Of a stretch of 61,560 bases of DNA, positions 25,961 to 34,223 are shown one piece after another. Origin of the DNA: CAYWMD01 sp964458575 (lineage in GTDB: Bacteria > Verrucomicrobiota > Verrucomicrobiia > Limisphaerales > JADLHS01); NCBI GenBank assembly GCA_964458575.1, contig CAYWMD010000038.1:1-61560 (forward strand). The letters run 5' to 3'. The stretch's first letter is position 1. Every line of letters begins with the position of its first letter. A model generated the notes under the pieces. It was not told the DNA's origin. It saw only the letters and a list, made by a program, of their open reading frames with translations, and ran no database searches. A program made the position numbers and the translations under genes.

Positions 25961-26821
25961 CTATTTCGTCGAGGCATGGGCAATGGCTTCCTTGAACTTC
26001 TCAACTAGCGGCGCGTGCATCATGTTGAGCATGTTCACGGCGGTCGGGTCGGCGGTCTTGGGATTGCCGCCACCGGGGAATGGCGGATGCGGATCGTATT
26101 CGCCAAGGAGCTGCATTCCTTTGGCGTAGAAATCACCACGATAGCGACGGACAAGTTCCAGCCCCAAATCCAGCCCCGCGCTCACACCGGCGGCGGTGAC
26201 GCGGTCGTTGCTGTCGAAGACAATGCGCTCCGCGACGGGTGTTGCGCCGACATCCTTCAAGACTTCCAACATCTGCCAATGGCTCGTGGCCTTGCGACCC
26301 TTGAGCAAGCCCGCCGCACCGAGCACGAGCGAACCGGTGCAAACGCTGCCGACGAGTTTGGTTTTCGCGGCGCGGCTTTGCAGGAACTTGATCGTCGCCT
26401 TGTCTTCGATGGCGGCGAACGTGCCGGTCAATCCGCCGGGCACGAGTAGCAGGTCCAGTTGCTCCGGGCAATCGGCGAAGCTGAGATGCGGCTTCACGCA
26501 GAAGCCGCCTTTGCTCGCGCCTTCGCTGGGAACCAGGTCAAGCGTCTTGGCGACGAACCGAACGGTCGCGCCCATCATGCCGGCGAGAAAATAGTGCGGT
26601 CCGAGGGCATCGAGCGCGGTGAAATCGGGATAAACGAGAATCGCAATCTGTTCGCTGCCCATGCGGAGTTGTTGTTGCGGATGAATGTGGAGCGGTGCGT
26701 TGGTCTTGGCGGTCGCCGGTGCTTCTGCCGCAGTCATTATTTGTGGGGCGATTGTTCCCGTTGCCGAGGCAAGGGTCAGAAGGCGCAGCATTTCGCGGCG
26801 GGAGAGGGAATCGTTGTTCAT
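25961..26821 (-). CDS. Exported DJ-1/PfpI family protein
   Basis: This 286-residue protein has a Tat-like leader (LSRREMLRLLTLASA) and a DJ-1/PfpI flavodoxin-like domain from about residue 57. IAILVYPDFTALDALGP holds an acidic residue (D71) as in isonitrile hydratase, and GSVCTGSLVLGAAGLL carries the nucleophile-elbow cysteine C161. Most relatives are cytoplasmic amidases, hydratases or chaperones; an exported version is less common. The C-terminal 40 residues (FPGGGNPKTADPT) form an extra tail. The start at 26821 is the first ATG that gives the leader. It is 14 bp from the protease gene, so they are probably co-transcribed. Confidence 0.83.
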   Translation of the reverse strand: MNNDSLSRREMLRLLTLASATGTIAPQIMTAAEAPATAKTNAPLHIHPQQQLRMGSEQIAILVYPDFTALDALGPHYFLAGMMGATVRFVAKTLDLVPSEGASKGGFCVKPHLSFADCPEQLDLLLVPGGLTGTFAAIEDKATIKFLQSRAAKTKLVGSVCTGSLVLGAAGLLKGRKATSHWQMLEVLKDVGATPVAERIVFDSNDRVTAAGVSAGLDLGLELVRRYRGDFYAKGMQLLGEYDPHPPFPGGGNPKTADPTAVNMLNMMHAPLVEKFKEAIAHASTK

Positions 26822-26835
26822 GGTTTTATGGGTTG

Positions 26836-27639
26836 TTAATAATAGAAATTGCCGAGGAGATGTTTGATTTGCAGATCGGGGCTGCCGGTCCCTGATAGGT
26901 TGATGCGTTTGCCCGTGGTCCATTCCACCGAACCGTCCGACCATGCGCGATGGATGCCATCGAGTTCTTCGGCGTGGTAGCGGAAATCGGGATACTTGAC
27001 CTGTTTGCGGGCGTGAAAGAATTCAAAGCGGCGCGGTTCGGGCGTCAGGAATTCGTCGAGCACGTCCGTCCACAAGACACCGCGCCGGGTGTTCTTGAGG
27101 TCGGCGGTGTGGTTGGGGTTCACCAAAGTCGCAAAGCCCATGGTGACCATCTTGGAGTTTTCAATGCCGCCGTAGTAAGCGTAGCCGGTGTAGAGTCCGC
27201 CACCCAGAGTCACGCCTTCCGCATAGCCGGAATCTGCGGCCATCGGACAATTGATCCAGCGGGGTTGCTCTGCACGCTTCGGCCAGGTCGCCGCGGGACC
27301 GCTGGGGATCATCGTGCCGAGGGTTTGGGCCATGACCTTTAGCCGGTCCACGGTGATGGTGCTGGGAACGAAGTCGTTGACCGCCGGCAACTGCCCGTTG
27401 TCCTGGCAATACATGGTGTCGGCGAGCGCGAATTGCTTGAGGTTGTTCATGCAGATGGTGCGCTTGGCGCGATGCTTGGCCTTTGAGAGTGCGGGCAGAA
27501 GCAACGCGGCCAGGATGGCGATGATCGCGATGACCACGAGCAATTCGATCAGCGTGAAACCGCTTGAAGCAGGGCGCGGACTGCCGCCGCGTGTTGGCGC
27601 AGCGGCAGTCCGGCTTGAATGATGAGGCGCAGCAATCAC
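26836..27639 (-). CDS. Prepilin-type N-terminal methylation domain protein
   Basis: This 267-residue protein begins at a GTG that overlaps the stop of the upstream secreted protein (GTGA). A leader of about 24 residues precedes SGFTLIELLVVIAIIAILAA, then a pilin-like helix with CMNNLKQFALADTMY. The globular part has cysteines and a late DGIHRAWSDGSVEW segment that recalls the H-X9-DG end of the family. The coupling to the duplicated secreted protein upstream suggests they assemble or export together. Its position in the middle of the copper/cytochrome island differs from the sulfatase-linked paralogues elsewhere. Confidence 0.82.
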   Translation of the reverse strand: MIAAPHHSSRTAAAPTRGGSPRPASSGFTLIELLVVIAIIAILAALLLPALSKAKHRAKRTICMNNLKQFALADTMYCQDNGQLPAVNDFVPSTITVDRLKVMAQTLGTMIPSGPAATWPKRAEQPRWINCPMAADSGYAEGVTLGGGLYTGYAYYGGIENSKMVTMGFATLVNPNHTADLKNTRRGVLWTDVLDEFLTPEPRRFEFFHARKQVKYPDFRYHAEELDGIHRAWSDGSVEWTTGKRINLSGTGSPDLQIKHLLGNFYY

Positions 27640-29222
27640 GGCTGTTGCAGGCGGAAGAAACGCACAGGCTCTCCGGCCGTGACCGGGATGGAATTGGTCG
27701 CTCGGCCATCGCCACTGAAGTTGCCGGTGGTGATGACTTCCCATGACTCCGGCGGGAGCGTGAGGTTCGTGGTGGACAGCACGGAGAAACCGCTGCCCGG
27801 CAGGCCGTTCGTGGTTTGCAATGTCGCATTGCCGCCATTCACCGCGAACTGATGGATTACCGGCGTTGTGAACGGCACCGTATAACCCGTGAAGGTGAAC
27901 GTGCCCACATTTGCGAGCTGGTCGGTCGGCGTGGCGAAGAGAAAATTTGCCACTTCAAACGAAACTCCGAGATCGCCGGTAATGGTAATGGAGTTTGTCG
28001 TTTCCGTGGTGGACACGTTCAGCAGGTCGAACGCTGCCACGCCATTCGTCGGAGGGGGAATGTTGCCGCGCAAATACCAGCCCGTACCGCCGAGGGCGAC
28101 GCGATTGGTGTCGTATTGCAAGGTGTAATCGCCGAATAGCAAATTGCCACCGAATCCACCAAACACCGCGAATCGCGCCACGCCGCCCAGACCGATCTTG
28201 CCCACATGATTCGTCAAGTCACCACGCGGATACAGGAATGTGGTCGGTTGCGTGTAGCGCGAAGGCAGATTCGACACGGTCGCTCCGTTCATCGCGTAGA
28301 TTTGATTGGAGTAGGAATAGCCGGCTTGAACGTCGTGCAGCAGGTTGCTTTGGAAGAGCGCGTTGGCCTGCGCCTGATTGAAGAACGCCGAGAGCGTTAG
28401 CACCGGCGGCGGGCCGTTGCTCGAGGCCAGCGCTTCCCAGGCGGTTTGGCTGTAATTGATGACGGCCTTACCGGCGAGAACCTTGGTCACGCCCGTGGGA
28501 ATCAATTCGATGTGTCCGAGAATCGCGTTGGTGTCCAGGTGGCCGTTCACGTCCTGGAAGAATTGCAGCCAGTCGGTGTTGCCAAAAACGTAATCGGCCG
28601 ACAGGTATAAATTACTATTGACCGTTTCAGCCGTAACGTTCCGCAACTCAAAAATGCTGCCCTGGCCCGGGCCGGACGTGGCATAGATTTTCCAGATGGA
28701 ATCCGCCGGGTCTTGTCTCAAGGCCAGGTGTTCCCACCAAACGGAGGCGCCCGGCTCATTGAAATCGCTCGTGGAGCGAATCGAGCCGCCCAGCCCGATG
28801 TAACCATTCGCGTTGGTCGTGGAGTTGTAGGAGGTGATCTTGTGGTTCGCGGCGAAGCGATTCGTGACATACGTGTTCACCGGCAAAACAAAGCCACCGG
28901 ACGGTTGCACGAGCGGATAGTCCGGCAGCGGTGTCAGGTAATCGCTCGGATACGCCGCCGCGACCCAATTTGTCCCCTCAATCCGGTCGGGGAACATCCA
29001 ACGCTGACCATTGGTGTCAGCGCAGGTGTTAGTAACGCCCAACGGCGTTCCGCTGATGTCCGTGTATTCTGCGTTCGGCGCGATGGTAGCCCACGCCGCG
29101 CGATCATACGTGAGGTAAACGACGCCGTTGGCGGTGGTGTCCGGCAGCACCGCTGCCGAAACGTGTAATGCAAACATGCCTCCCAGGAAGGCAAGCGCGG
29201 TGGTTGGAAAGGTTCTTTTCAT
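27636..29222 (-). CDS. Large secreted protein with internal duplication
   Basis: This 528-residue protein has a signal peptide (cleavage near HVSAA). Residues about 30-235 and 240-455 appear to be two divergent copies of one domain. VVYLTYDRAAWATIA matches AVINYSQTAWEALA, GYIGLGGSIRST matches GKIGLGGVARFA, and ELRNVTAETVNSNLYLSADY matches DLLNVSTTETTNSITITGDL. The C-terminal 70 residues form the short beta module common in Verrucomicrobiota secreted proteins, ending VRFFRLQQP. I do not recognise the duplicated domain. It is translationally coupled to the prepilin-like gene and lies downstream of HPCxxC paralogue B. Confidence 0.78.
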   Translation of the reverse strand: MKRTFPTTALAFLGGMFALHVSAAVLPDTTANGVVYLTYDRAAWATIAPNAEYTDISGTPLGVTNTCADTNGQRWMFPDRIEGTNWVAAAYPSDYLTPLPDYPLVQPSGGFVLPVNTYVTNRFAANHKITSYNSTTNANGYIGLGGSIRSTSDFNEPGASVWWEHLALRQDPADSIWKIYATSGPGQGSIFELRNVTAETVNSNLYLSADYVFGNTDWLQFFQDVNGHLDTNAILGHIELIPTGVTKVLAGKAVINYSQTAWEALASSNGPPPVLTLSAFFNQAQANALFQSNLLHDVQAGYSYSNQIYAMNGATVSNLPSRYTQPTTFLYPRGDLTNHVGKIGLGGVARFAVFGGFGGNLLFGDYTLQYDTNRVALGGTGWYLRGNIPPPTNGVAAFDLLNVSTTETTNSITITGDLGVSFEVANFLFATPTDQLANVGTFTFTGYTVPFTTPVIHQFAVNGGNATLQTTNGLPGSGFSVLSTTNLTLPPESWEVITTGNFSGDGRATNSIPVTAGEPVRFFRLQQP

Positions 29223-29453
29223 ATTCGAAATTTGATAACGGCTAATTCTAAATGGTTACGTGTGCCGACACCCTTGCGCATTGCCAGACAGACAACGTCA
29301 AAACGGGTGACAGCAATTCAGTTTAATGCAGGCCGTCGGCGACGCGCCTCCAGCCAAAGGACGATTGTTTTGGGAATCAAAGCGCAACAGCGCGATGAAA
29401 CAGGGACACAGACGCAAAGCGCCGGTGTCTTGAATGCTGAAACGGGAGAAGAA

Positions 29454-29831
29454 TCAAGCCGTCCGCGGCCGGGGCTTGGGAGGAGCTTCGCGCCATGACG
29501 GCGCGTGGGAATCAGTCGAGGAAATGAGTTCGCGGTCGCAGGAGAAACCGAAGGCCACAGATTGCCAGACGAGACCCAGATCCATTTTTGAGTCCGGCTT
29601 GACCGGTTGCTTCTGCTGCTGCTTTTCTTCGGCGCGCCCCTGTTTGATCGCTTTGCACATCGCACAGGGATGTTCGCCATCAAACGTCTTGCTCACCGCC
29701 TCGGAAAACGAAGCGTCGCGCGAGTAAGTGATGATCATGCCTGTCCACGCAATCGTCTGGAGCACGGCCCAGTGCAGGCCCAAAGAAAGGACCAACACGA
29801 GCACGGTTGTAAGACGAACGGCAGTGCGCAC
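29454..29831 (-). CDS. HPCxxC small membrane-anchored protein, paralogue B
   Basis: This protein has about 125 residues with the GTG start used here; the frame is open to 29915, but that part overlaps a hairpin repeat. One membrane segment (VLVLVLSLGLHWAVLQTIAW) is followed by TGMIITYSRDASFSEAVSKTF, DGEHPCAMCKAIKQG, a glutamine/lysine-rich helix and a PPKPRPR tail. It is very close to paralogue A through the first two thirds, which implies recent duplication. It sits between a monoheme cytochrome c gene upstream and the duplicated secreted protein downstream. Topology would put the CxxC in the periplasm. Confidence 0.7.
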   Translation of the reverse strand: MRTAVRLTTVLVLVLSLGLHWAVLQTIAWTGMIITYSRDASFSEAVSKTFDGEHPCAMCKAIKQGRAEEKQQQKQPVKPDSKMDLGLVWQSVAFGFSCDRELISSTDSHAPSWREAPPKPRPRTA

Positions 29832-29893
29832 AGGTTCTAGGTTCGGGCGATTGGGTTGGTGGTCAATCAATCGTAAAATCGAGACGCTCGGGC

Positions 29894-29913
29894 GGAGCGG
29901 TGTTTGCCGCTCC
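29894..29913. repeat. Hairpin repeat, 7-bp stem
   Basis: GGAGCGG (29894-29900) pairs with CCGCTCC (29907-29913) over TGTTTG. It lies between the cytochrome c stop and the HPCxxC gene B, inside the over-extended part of that frame, which argues for the later start at 29831. Confidence 0.45.
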
Positions 29914-29945
29914 ACGCGAATGATTTGGCAACATGTTCGCCAAGC

Positions 29946-30341
29946 TTAATTTGGCTTGTGCGCTTCGTGGCAGGCCTTGCAGTTCACGGCGTCTTTGTAT
30001 TTGGCCGCCGCACCTGCTTCATTCTTTTGCAACGCTTCTGCGGCGGCGAGCAGTTTGCCGGTCTTCTCTTTCCAACTGGCGTCGTCCCCTTTGGGCGGTT
30101 TTGCCGCGGCGAGTTCTTTGTAGCCGTTGACCAGCTTCTTGATTTCCTCCGCGCTGGCCTTGCCATCAATGGCCTTCTTGCAGATGGGGTCTTCGCCTTT
30201 GGGCGCCTTGTGGCAGGTCTTCATGACCTTCTTGATGGCGTCATCGTTTGCGCCCTCGGCCTGTAACTGCCAGGTGAGCGCGCCGCCGGCTATTAACCCC
30301 GCGACGCATGCCGCGATTACGACTCTGTTTGGTCTTTTCAT
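29946..30341 (-). CDS. Small periplasmic monoheme cytochrome c
   Basis: This 131-residue protein has an N-terminal signal or anchor (VVIAACVAGLIAGGALTW). The mature part is helical and lysine-rich, with one C-terminal heme site CKACHEAHK (C121, C124, H125). This position near the end and the all-helical composition resemble class II cytochrome c' and cytochrome c556. Two further cysteines (C43 in MKTCHKA and C54 in PICKK) could form a disulfide. It follows the CusF-SCO lipoprotein gene in the same direction and precedes HPCxxC gene B. It is probably an electron carrier or sensor in the periplasm. Confidence 0.82.
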   Translation of the reverse strand: MKRPNRVVIAACVAGLIAGGALTWQLQAEGANDDAIKKVMKTCHKAPKGEDPICKKAIDGKASAEEIKKLVNGYKELAAAKPPKGDDASWKEKTGKLLAAAEALQKNEAGAAAKYKDAVNCKACHEAHKPN

Positions 30342-30464
30342 TGGGTTGGTTTGGTTGTGGTTGTGGTTCGCCTGACGGGTTGGGCTTGCGAAGTAATCCG
30401 GTTACTTCGGGTCGTCAGGAAAGTGTATGAACAAGGAACGAGCATAGTCATTTCATGGCGGAGG

Positions 30465-31385
30465 TCAAAGGTTGGATTTCATCGCCCTTTTCATTTCTTC
30501 CACGAGTTCAGCGGGCTGCCATTCATTCCCCGCGAAAACTTTTTGCACACGGCCTGCTGCGTCCACGACCACGGTGCGGACGTTGTGGTTGATGGACGCG
30601 CCTTCGCGCACGAAGGTCAACCCGAAGTTGACGCCGAGCTTGCGAATTTCATCCGTGCTGCCGGTGGCGAAGCTCCAGTGCGCGGGATTGTAGCCATAAC
30701 CTGTGGCGTAGCGGGCCAATTGCGCCGGTGTGTCGAAGTCCGGGTCGAAGGAGATGGACAGCAGATGCCAGTTCGTCCCGGTGTTGGCGGCGAGCAGTTG
30801 TTTCTGCGCTGTTGCCAGATTGTTGTTCATGCGCGGGCAATACGTGGGAAACGGGCAGCGCGTGAAGATGAACGTGAACGCCAGCACGCGCCCTTTAAAA
30901 TCGCTCAAGCGGATGGTCTGTCCGAGTTGATTGGTGAGCACGCAGTCGGGCAGGGGAGCGCCGACTTCCAATTCCTCGGGTATCACGGCGGGCGGGGAGT
31001 CGAGCGGTTGGCTTGGGGAGACGTTGAGGCCGGTACGTTTCACCCGGTCAATCCAGCCGTCGTCGTCCGTGACCAACATGCGGAAGGTAATTTGATCGCC
31101 GGGTTGCACGCCGGCCAGTTCGTTTGTGTCGCGCACGTCGAGCAACATGGTCATGGCTTCCATGTAACCGGGGATGTCCTCGTGGGCGATCAGCGCCTTA
31201 GTGCCGTTAGCGCGAATGTCGCGGAGTACGCCTTTTACCTGGTAGGCGGTGACGTTGGTGGAGAACTCCGTCACGTGCTGGCCGGAATTTGTCGTGTGTT
31301 CATGTGAGGTGGGCGGCTGTTGGCCGCAACCGGCGGCCCACAGTGCCAGGGCAAGGCAAATCGCGGACAAATAGTTTGTTTTCAT
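30465..31385 (-). CDS. Lipoprotein fusion of CusF-like copper-binding domain and SCO/SenC domain
   Basis: This 306-residue lipoprotein has the lipobox WAAGC (C20). Residues about 48-115 match the CusF family: YQVKGVLRDIR, then ALIAHEDIPGYMEAMTM with H68 and M75, M78, M80 in the copper-binding stretch. Residues 135-300 are a thioredoxin-fold SCO domain with TRCPFPTYCPRM, a wide CX5C spacing (C177, C183) in place of CxxxC, and a later INHNVRTVVV histidine. The fusion couples Cu(I) capture to SCO chemistry on one anchor. It overlaps the gene upstream by 1 bp (TAATG). Copper delivery to an oxidase or copper detoxification both fit. Confidence 0.88.
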   Translation of the reverse strand: MKTNYLSAICLALALWAAGCGQQPPTSHEHTTNSGQHVTEFSTNVTAYQVKGVLRDIRANGTKALIAHEDIPGYMEAMTMLLDVRDTNELAGVQPGDQITFRMLVTDDDGWIDRVKRTGLNVSPSQPLDSPPAVIPEELEVGAPLPDCVLTNQLGQTIRLSDFKGRVLAFTFIFTRCPFPTYCPRMNNNLATAQKQLLAANTGTNWHLLSISFDPDFDTPAQLARYATGYGYNPAHWSFATGSTDEIRKLGVNFGLTFVREGASINHNVRTVVVDAAGRVQKVFAGNEWQPAELVEEMKRAMKSNL

Positions 31386-32257
31386 TAAGGCGTGTTGTTG
31401 AGTTGGTGAATCCGGTAGAAGCGATTTCCCACGGGCGCGTTGGTGTCCGTGACGGTCTGAAGATCATTGTTGCCGTAGAGTGGCGCGGTCACGGGCTGCC
31501 AGATTCCGGAAGCAGGGGATTCGGACGCTTCCAGCACATTGATGATGTCGGGTGGACTGCGAAAGGAAACCGTCACCCGGTTGGTAAAGGTTTGGAATTG
31601 TTCGATCCGCAACCCGGCCTGGATTCTGACCGGCAGAATGTCGGAAGGCGAATGGATGGGGCCGCCGCCCGCACCGTTGGTGGAGATGTCAATGGCGCGG
31701 AAGCCCACGATGTAAATCCCCGGCGCGCTACAGGTAAGCTCGCGACCGTGGATGTGGCCAAATGGGTCGGTGCCGGGAGCACCGTTGTTCAAGCTGATAA
31801 TCCAGGAATTGGTTCCGTTGGTCGTGCCGACCGGGACGCTAAACGTGATGTTCCGGAGGTCATTCTCGCCGTCCCCTTCCCAGAAGGCAAAGCTGCCGCC
31901 GGGCGGCCCCTGAACGCTCACCACCTGGACTGCGATTCGCGAGCCAACGGCGGCGTGCCCGGGAATGGGGCCTTGGGGAAACTTTGCCGCGAGCGCGGCA
32001 AACGTGATCATCCAATACTCACCCCGATAGTAGCCGGCATTGAAGCCGTTGGTGCGGAGAATCTGGGGAAACGCGTAGTCGGTCTGGGTGGCGTCATAAA
32101 CAACGCCGTTGCTGAACTGGAGTTTGTCATTCTGGTTTGTGCCCACCGCGCCGACGTAGATGTGCGTGTCGGCGCGGCTTGGGAGCGCGCAGGCTCCCAA
32201 GCCAACCAAGAACAGAGAAAAGGCCCGAATCAAGAGCCGTGGGCAAATCAGGCTCAC
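31385..32257 (-). CDS. Secreted 'choice-of-anchor M'-like protein, copy 1
   Basis: This 290-residue protein has a signal peptide (FSLFLVGLGACALPSRA) then HIYVGAV. The central domain has VQVVSVQGPPGGSFAFWEG and DPFGHIHGRELTCSAPGIY. This resembles the choice-of-anchor M / P_ac_wall_rpt surface domain, in which a histidine-rich HxH segment is followed by an aromatic-PGxY strand. That family is best known in Actinobacteria beside metal ABC transporters. A C-terminal module ends NRFYRIHQL. The GTG at 32257 overlaps the stop of the upstream gene, giving tight coupling. It is a paralogue of the gene at 33317. Metal binding through the GHIH segment is an inference. Confidence 0.7.
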   Translation of the reverse strand: MSLICPRLLIRAFSLFLVGLGACALPSRADTHIYVGAVGTNQNDKLQFSNGVVYDATQTDYAFPQILRTNGFNAGYYRGEYWMITFAALAAKFPQGPIPGHAAVGSRIAVQVVSVQGPPGGSFAFWEGDGENDLRNITFSVPVGTTNGTNSWIISLNNGAPGTDPFGHIHGRELTCSAPGIYIVGFRAIDISTNGAGGGPIHSPSDILPVRIQAGLRIEQFQTFTNRVTVSFRSPPDIINVLEASESPASGIWQPVTAPLYGNNDLQTVTDTNAPVGNRFYRIHQLNNTP

Positions 32258-33225
32258 GGGACGTAATGCAACCGGAAGTATTGTTGGTCGGCGTTGCCGT
32301 CGAGCACGAAACCGGATTGTCCGTCCACGACCACCGGGGCGTTGGTCACGGTTGTCCACGTCGGTCCGTTGACTGAAGCCGAGGATTGCAATACCCAGTT
32401 GGTGGCGGTGCCGAATGGACAGGCGACAAAGACCTTTTTAGCGATGCCAAGAGCAGCCGGCGTCACGGTAAGAGTCAGGGAAATGCCGAAGCCGGCGTTG
32501 TCCAAACCGACGCCTTTGCTGGTGATGTCGTTGCCACCCACCAAGATGGTATAATCACCGGCCGGCAGCGCGAAACTGCCGCTGACCATGCCATTGCTGA
32601 CGGTGGAAGCGGCTGAACCTTTGTAGATAAGTGTGGTCAGTTGGGAGAAATCATTCGTGGGATCGCCCAAGCCGCCGATTTTGAAGTCCGCCACGGAATT
32701 CCAGCATCCCTCGGTGGGAACGGTGTTGGTGGCGGATGGATTGAGGTTTTGTTGCACCCAATAAATGCGCCAGGCGACGGAGGCTTCGCTTCCGTCGTGG
32801 TCAGAATCGGTTTGCGTTCCCGGAAACGGAGCGATGGCCGCCAGCCCGGCGTAAACGGTAAATGCCGGTGTGAAGCCAGCAAGTGAAGTGGGCGTGGCAT
32901 TGGAATTTGCCGCGAGGGTCACGCCAATTAAAGCGGGGTTTTCCAACCGAAATCGAAACGCCCGGCCTTTGTGGCTGTCGCCGAGAATGCCATCGGCGGC
33001 GTCGGCCCAACCGTAGTTAGCGGTGCAGGTTTGGTTGGTGATTGCCCGGACCGCGTTCGTCAGGCCCGAGTAAACGCCGAAATCGCGCGGCTGCGGAGAA
33101 CCGTTGCCGTAAGTCAGATGGGCTTGGGCGATGTTCGCCGTGAGCAAGCAGGCGGCCAGTGTGATGACGCCGCTCGCGAGTTTGTTCGCAGAACGGACGA
33201 ACAGTTTTGTTTTCATGGCTTTCAA
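32254..33225 (-). CDS. Secreted protein of unknown family
   Basis: This 323-residue protein has a signal peptide (VITLAACLLTANIAQA) so that the mature chain begins HLTYGNGSPQPRDFG. The body is predicted mostly beta, with low charge and few lysines. It contains ADGILGDSHKGRAFRFRLE and SGSFALPAGDYTILVGGND, the latter like a pre-anchor beta sandwich. It ends QQYFRLHYVP, the usual C-terminal module of these secreted proteins. It lies between the two choice-of-anchor M-like genes and overlaps the downstream one by 4 bp. The three likely form one surface assembly. I cannot name the family. Confidence 0.7.
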   Translation of the reverse strand: MKAMKTKLFVRSANKLASGVITLAACLLTANIAQAHLTYGNGSPQPRDFGVYSGLTNAVRAITNQTCTANYGWADAADGILGDSHKGRAFRFRLENPALIGVTLAANSNATPTSLAGFTPAFTVYAGLAAIAPFPGTQTDSDHDGSEASVAWRIYWVQQNLNPSATNTVPTEGCWNSVADFKIGGLGDPTNDFSQLTTLIYKGSAASTVSNGMVSGSFALPAGDYTILVGGNDITSKGVGLDNAGFGISLTLTVTPAALGIAKKVFVACPFGTATNWVLQSSASVNGPTWTTVTNAPVVVDGQSGFVLDGNADQQYFRLHYVP

Positions 33226-33316
33226 TTTGTTTATCTGTTTTGGTTTGTGGTTTGGTTTGTTTTCGGTTGGCCGAAAAAATCATTCTCGTTTCTACGGTTT
33301 TTCTTGTTGGAAACCT

Positions 33317-34210
33317 TCAGTTACTTGTGTTGCGGATGCGATAAAAGCGGTTGGGCGAAGTCGCGTTGGTATCCGTCACCCAACGCAATTCGCTGTGGTC
33401 GGTGCCAAAAACGTCGGCAATGGTCTCCCAGTTTGTTCCGGTAATCGTGGTGCTGGCCTCAAAGACGAAGTTGGTGAAGCCTGGCAGACCAAACCTCGCT
33501 GTGGCCACGTTGTTGCTCCGGGAAAAATCGCTGAGACTCAGACCGGCTTGCAGATAAAAATAGTTGGTGTCTGAGGGGACATGGATTGGACCGCCGCCCG
33601 GACCATTGGTGGAAGTGTCCAGGAGTTGCAGGCCCAGGGTGTAAAGTCCCGGTCGGTTCAACGTGAAGCGGCGTTGATGAATGTGACCGTAGGGGTCGGC
33701 GGACGGATCAAACGGGTTGCCTTCGCTGAGGTTGTAGCGGTTCGTGCCGCTGCTGGTGCCGACGGGAATCGTGAGTATGACGGAGGGATGAAACGGATCC
33801 GGTTTCTCATTCCAAAGGGTCAACACGCCGCCGGCTGGTCCCTGCAACGAGACAAACCTCAATTCGATGTAAGTTCCCAGCGACGCCGCATAAGGACTGG
33901 GCCCGCCTTTGTTGATCGTGGCCGGCAGCGAGGCGAAAGTCGTGGCTGACTGATAAAGCCCCGGATAAACGTCAGGGATGTTGGCTTCGAGATAAATGCA
34001 CGCGGGCGATTGCGTGTAGCCACCATAGGAATTGGTGTCCCAATCGCTGCCGTTCACAAGCCACAACGGTTCGCCGGGTGCCGGATTAGAGGGCGTTTGA
34101 CATAACACTCCAGCGTAGAGGTGGGCATGTTCCTGTGCGATCACCGGTGTGCTGATCATCGAGAACATCAGCCACAGCCGGGCGGTGCGCAGTTTGGGGA
34201 ATGTATTCAT
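33317..34210 (-). CDS. Secreted 'choice-of-anchor M'-like protein, copy 2
   Basis: This 297-residue protein has a signal peptide (MFSMISTPVIAQ) then HAHLYAGVL. Shared blocks with the gene at 31385 are RFVSLQGPAGGVLTLW, VPVGTSSGTN, DPYGHIHQRRFTLNRPGLY, STNGPGGGPIHVPSD and the C-terminal NRFYRIRN. The two genes are therefore paralogues with one signature, GHIHxRxxT followed by PGxY. The protein likely sits on the cell surface or in the periplasm. It is followed in the same direction by the unknown secreted protein at 32254. Confidence 0.7.
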   Translation of the reverse strand: MNTFPKLRTARLWLMFSMISTPVIAQEHAHLYAGVLCQTPSNPAPGEPLWLVNGSDWDTNSYGGYTQSPACIYLEANIPDVYPGLYQSATTFASLPATINKGGPSPYAASLGTYIELRFVSLQGPAGGVLTLWNEKPDPFHPSVILTIPVGTSSGTNRYNLSEGNPFDPSADPYGHIHQRRFTLNRPGLYTLGLQLLDTSTNGPGGGPIHVPSDTNYFYLQAGLSLSDFSRSNNVATARFGLPGFTNFVFEASTTITGTNWETIADVFGTDHSELRWVTDTNATSPNRFYRIRNTSN

Positions 34211-34223
34211 GGGTTTGGCTCCA

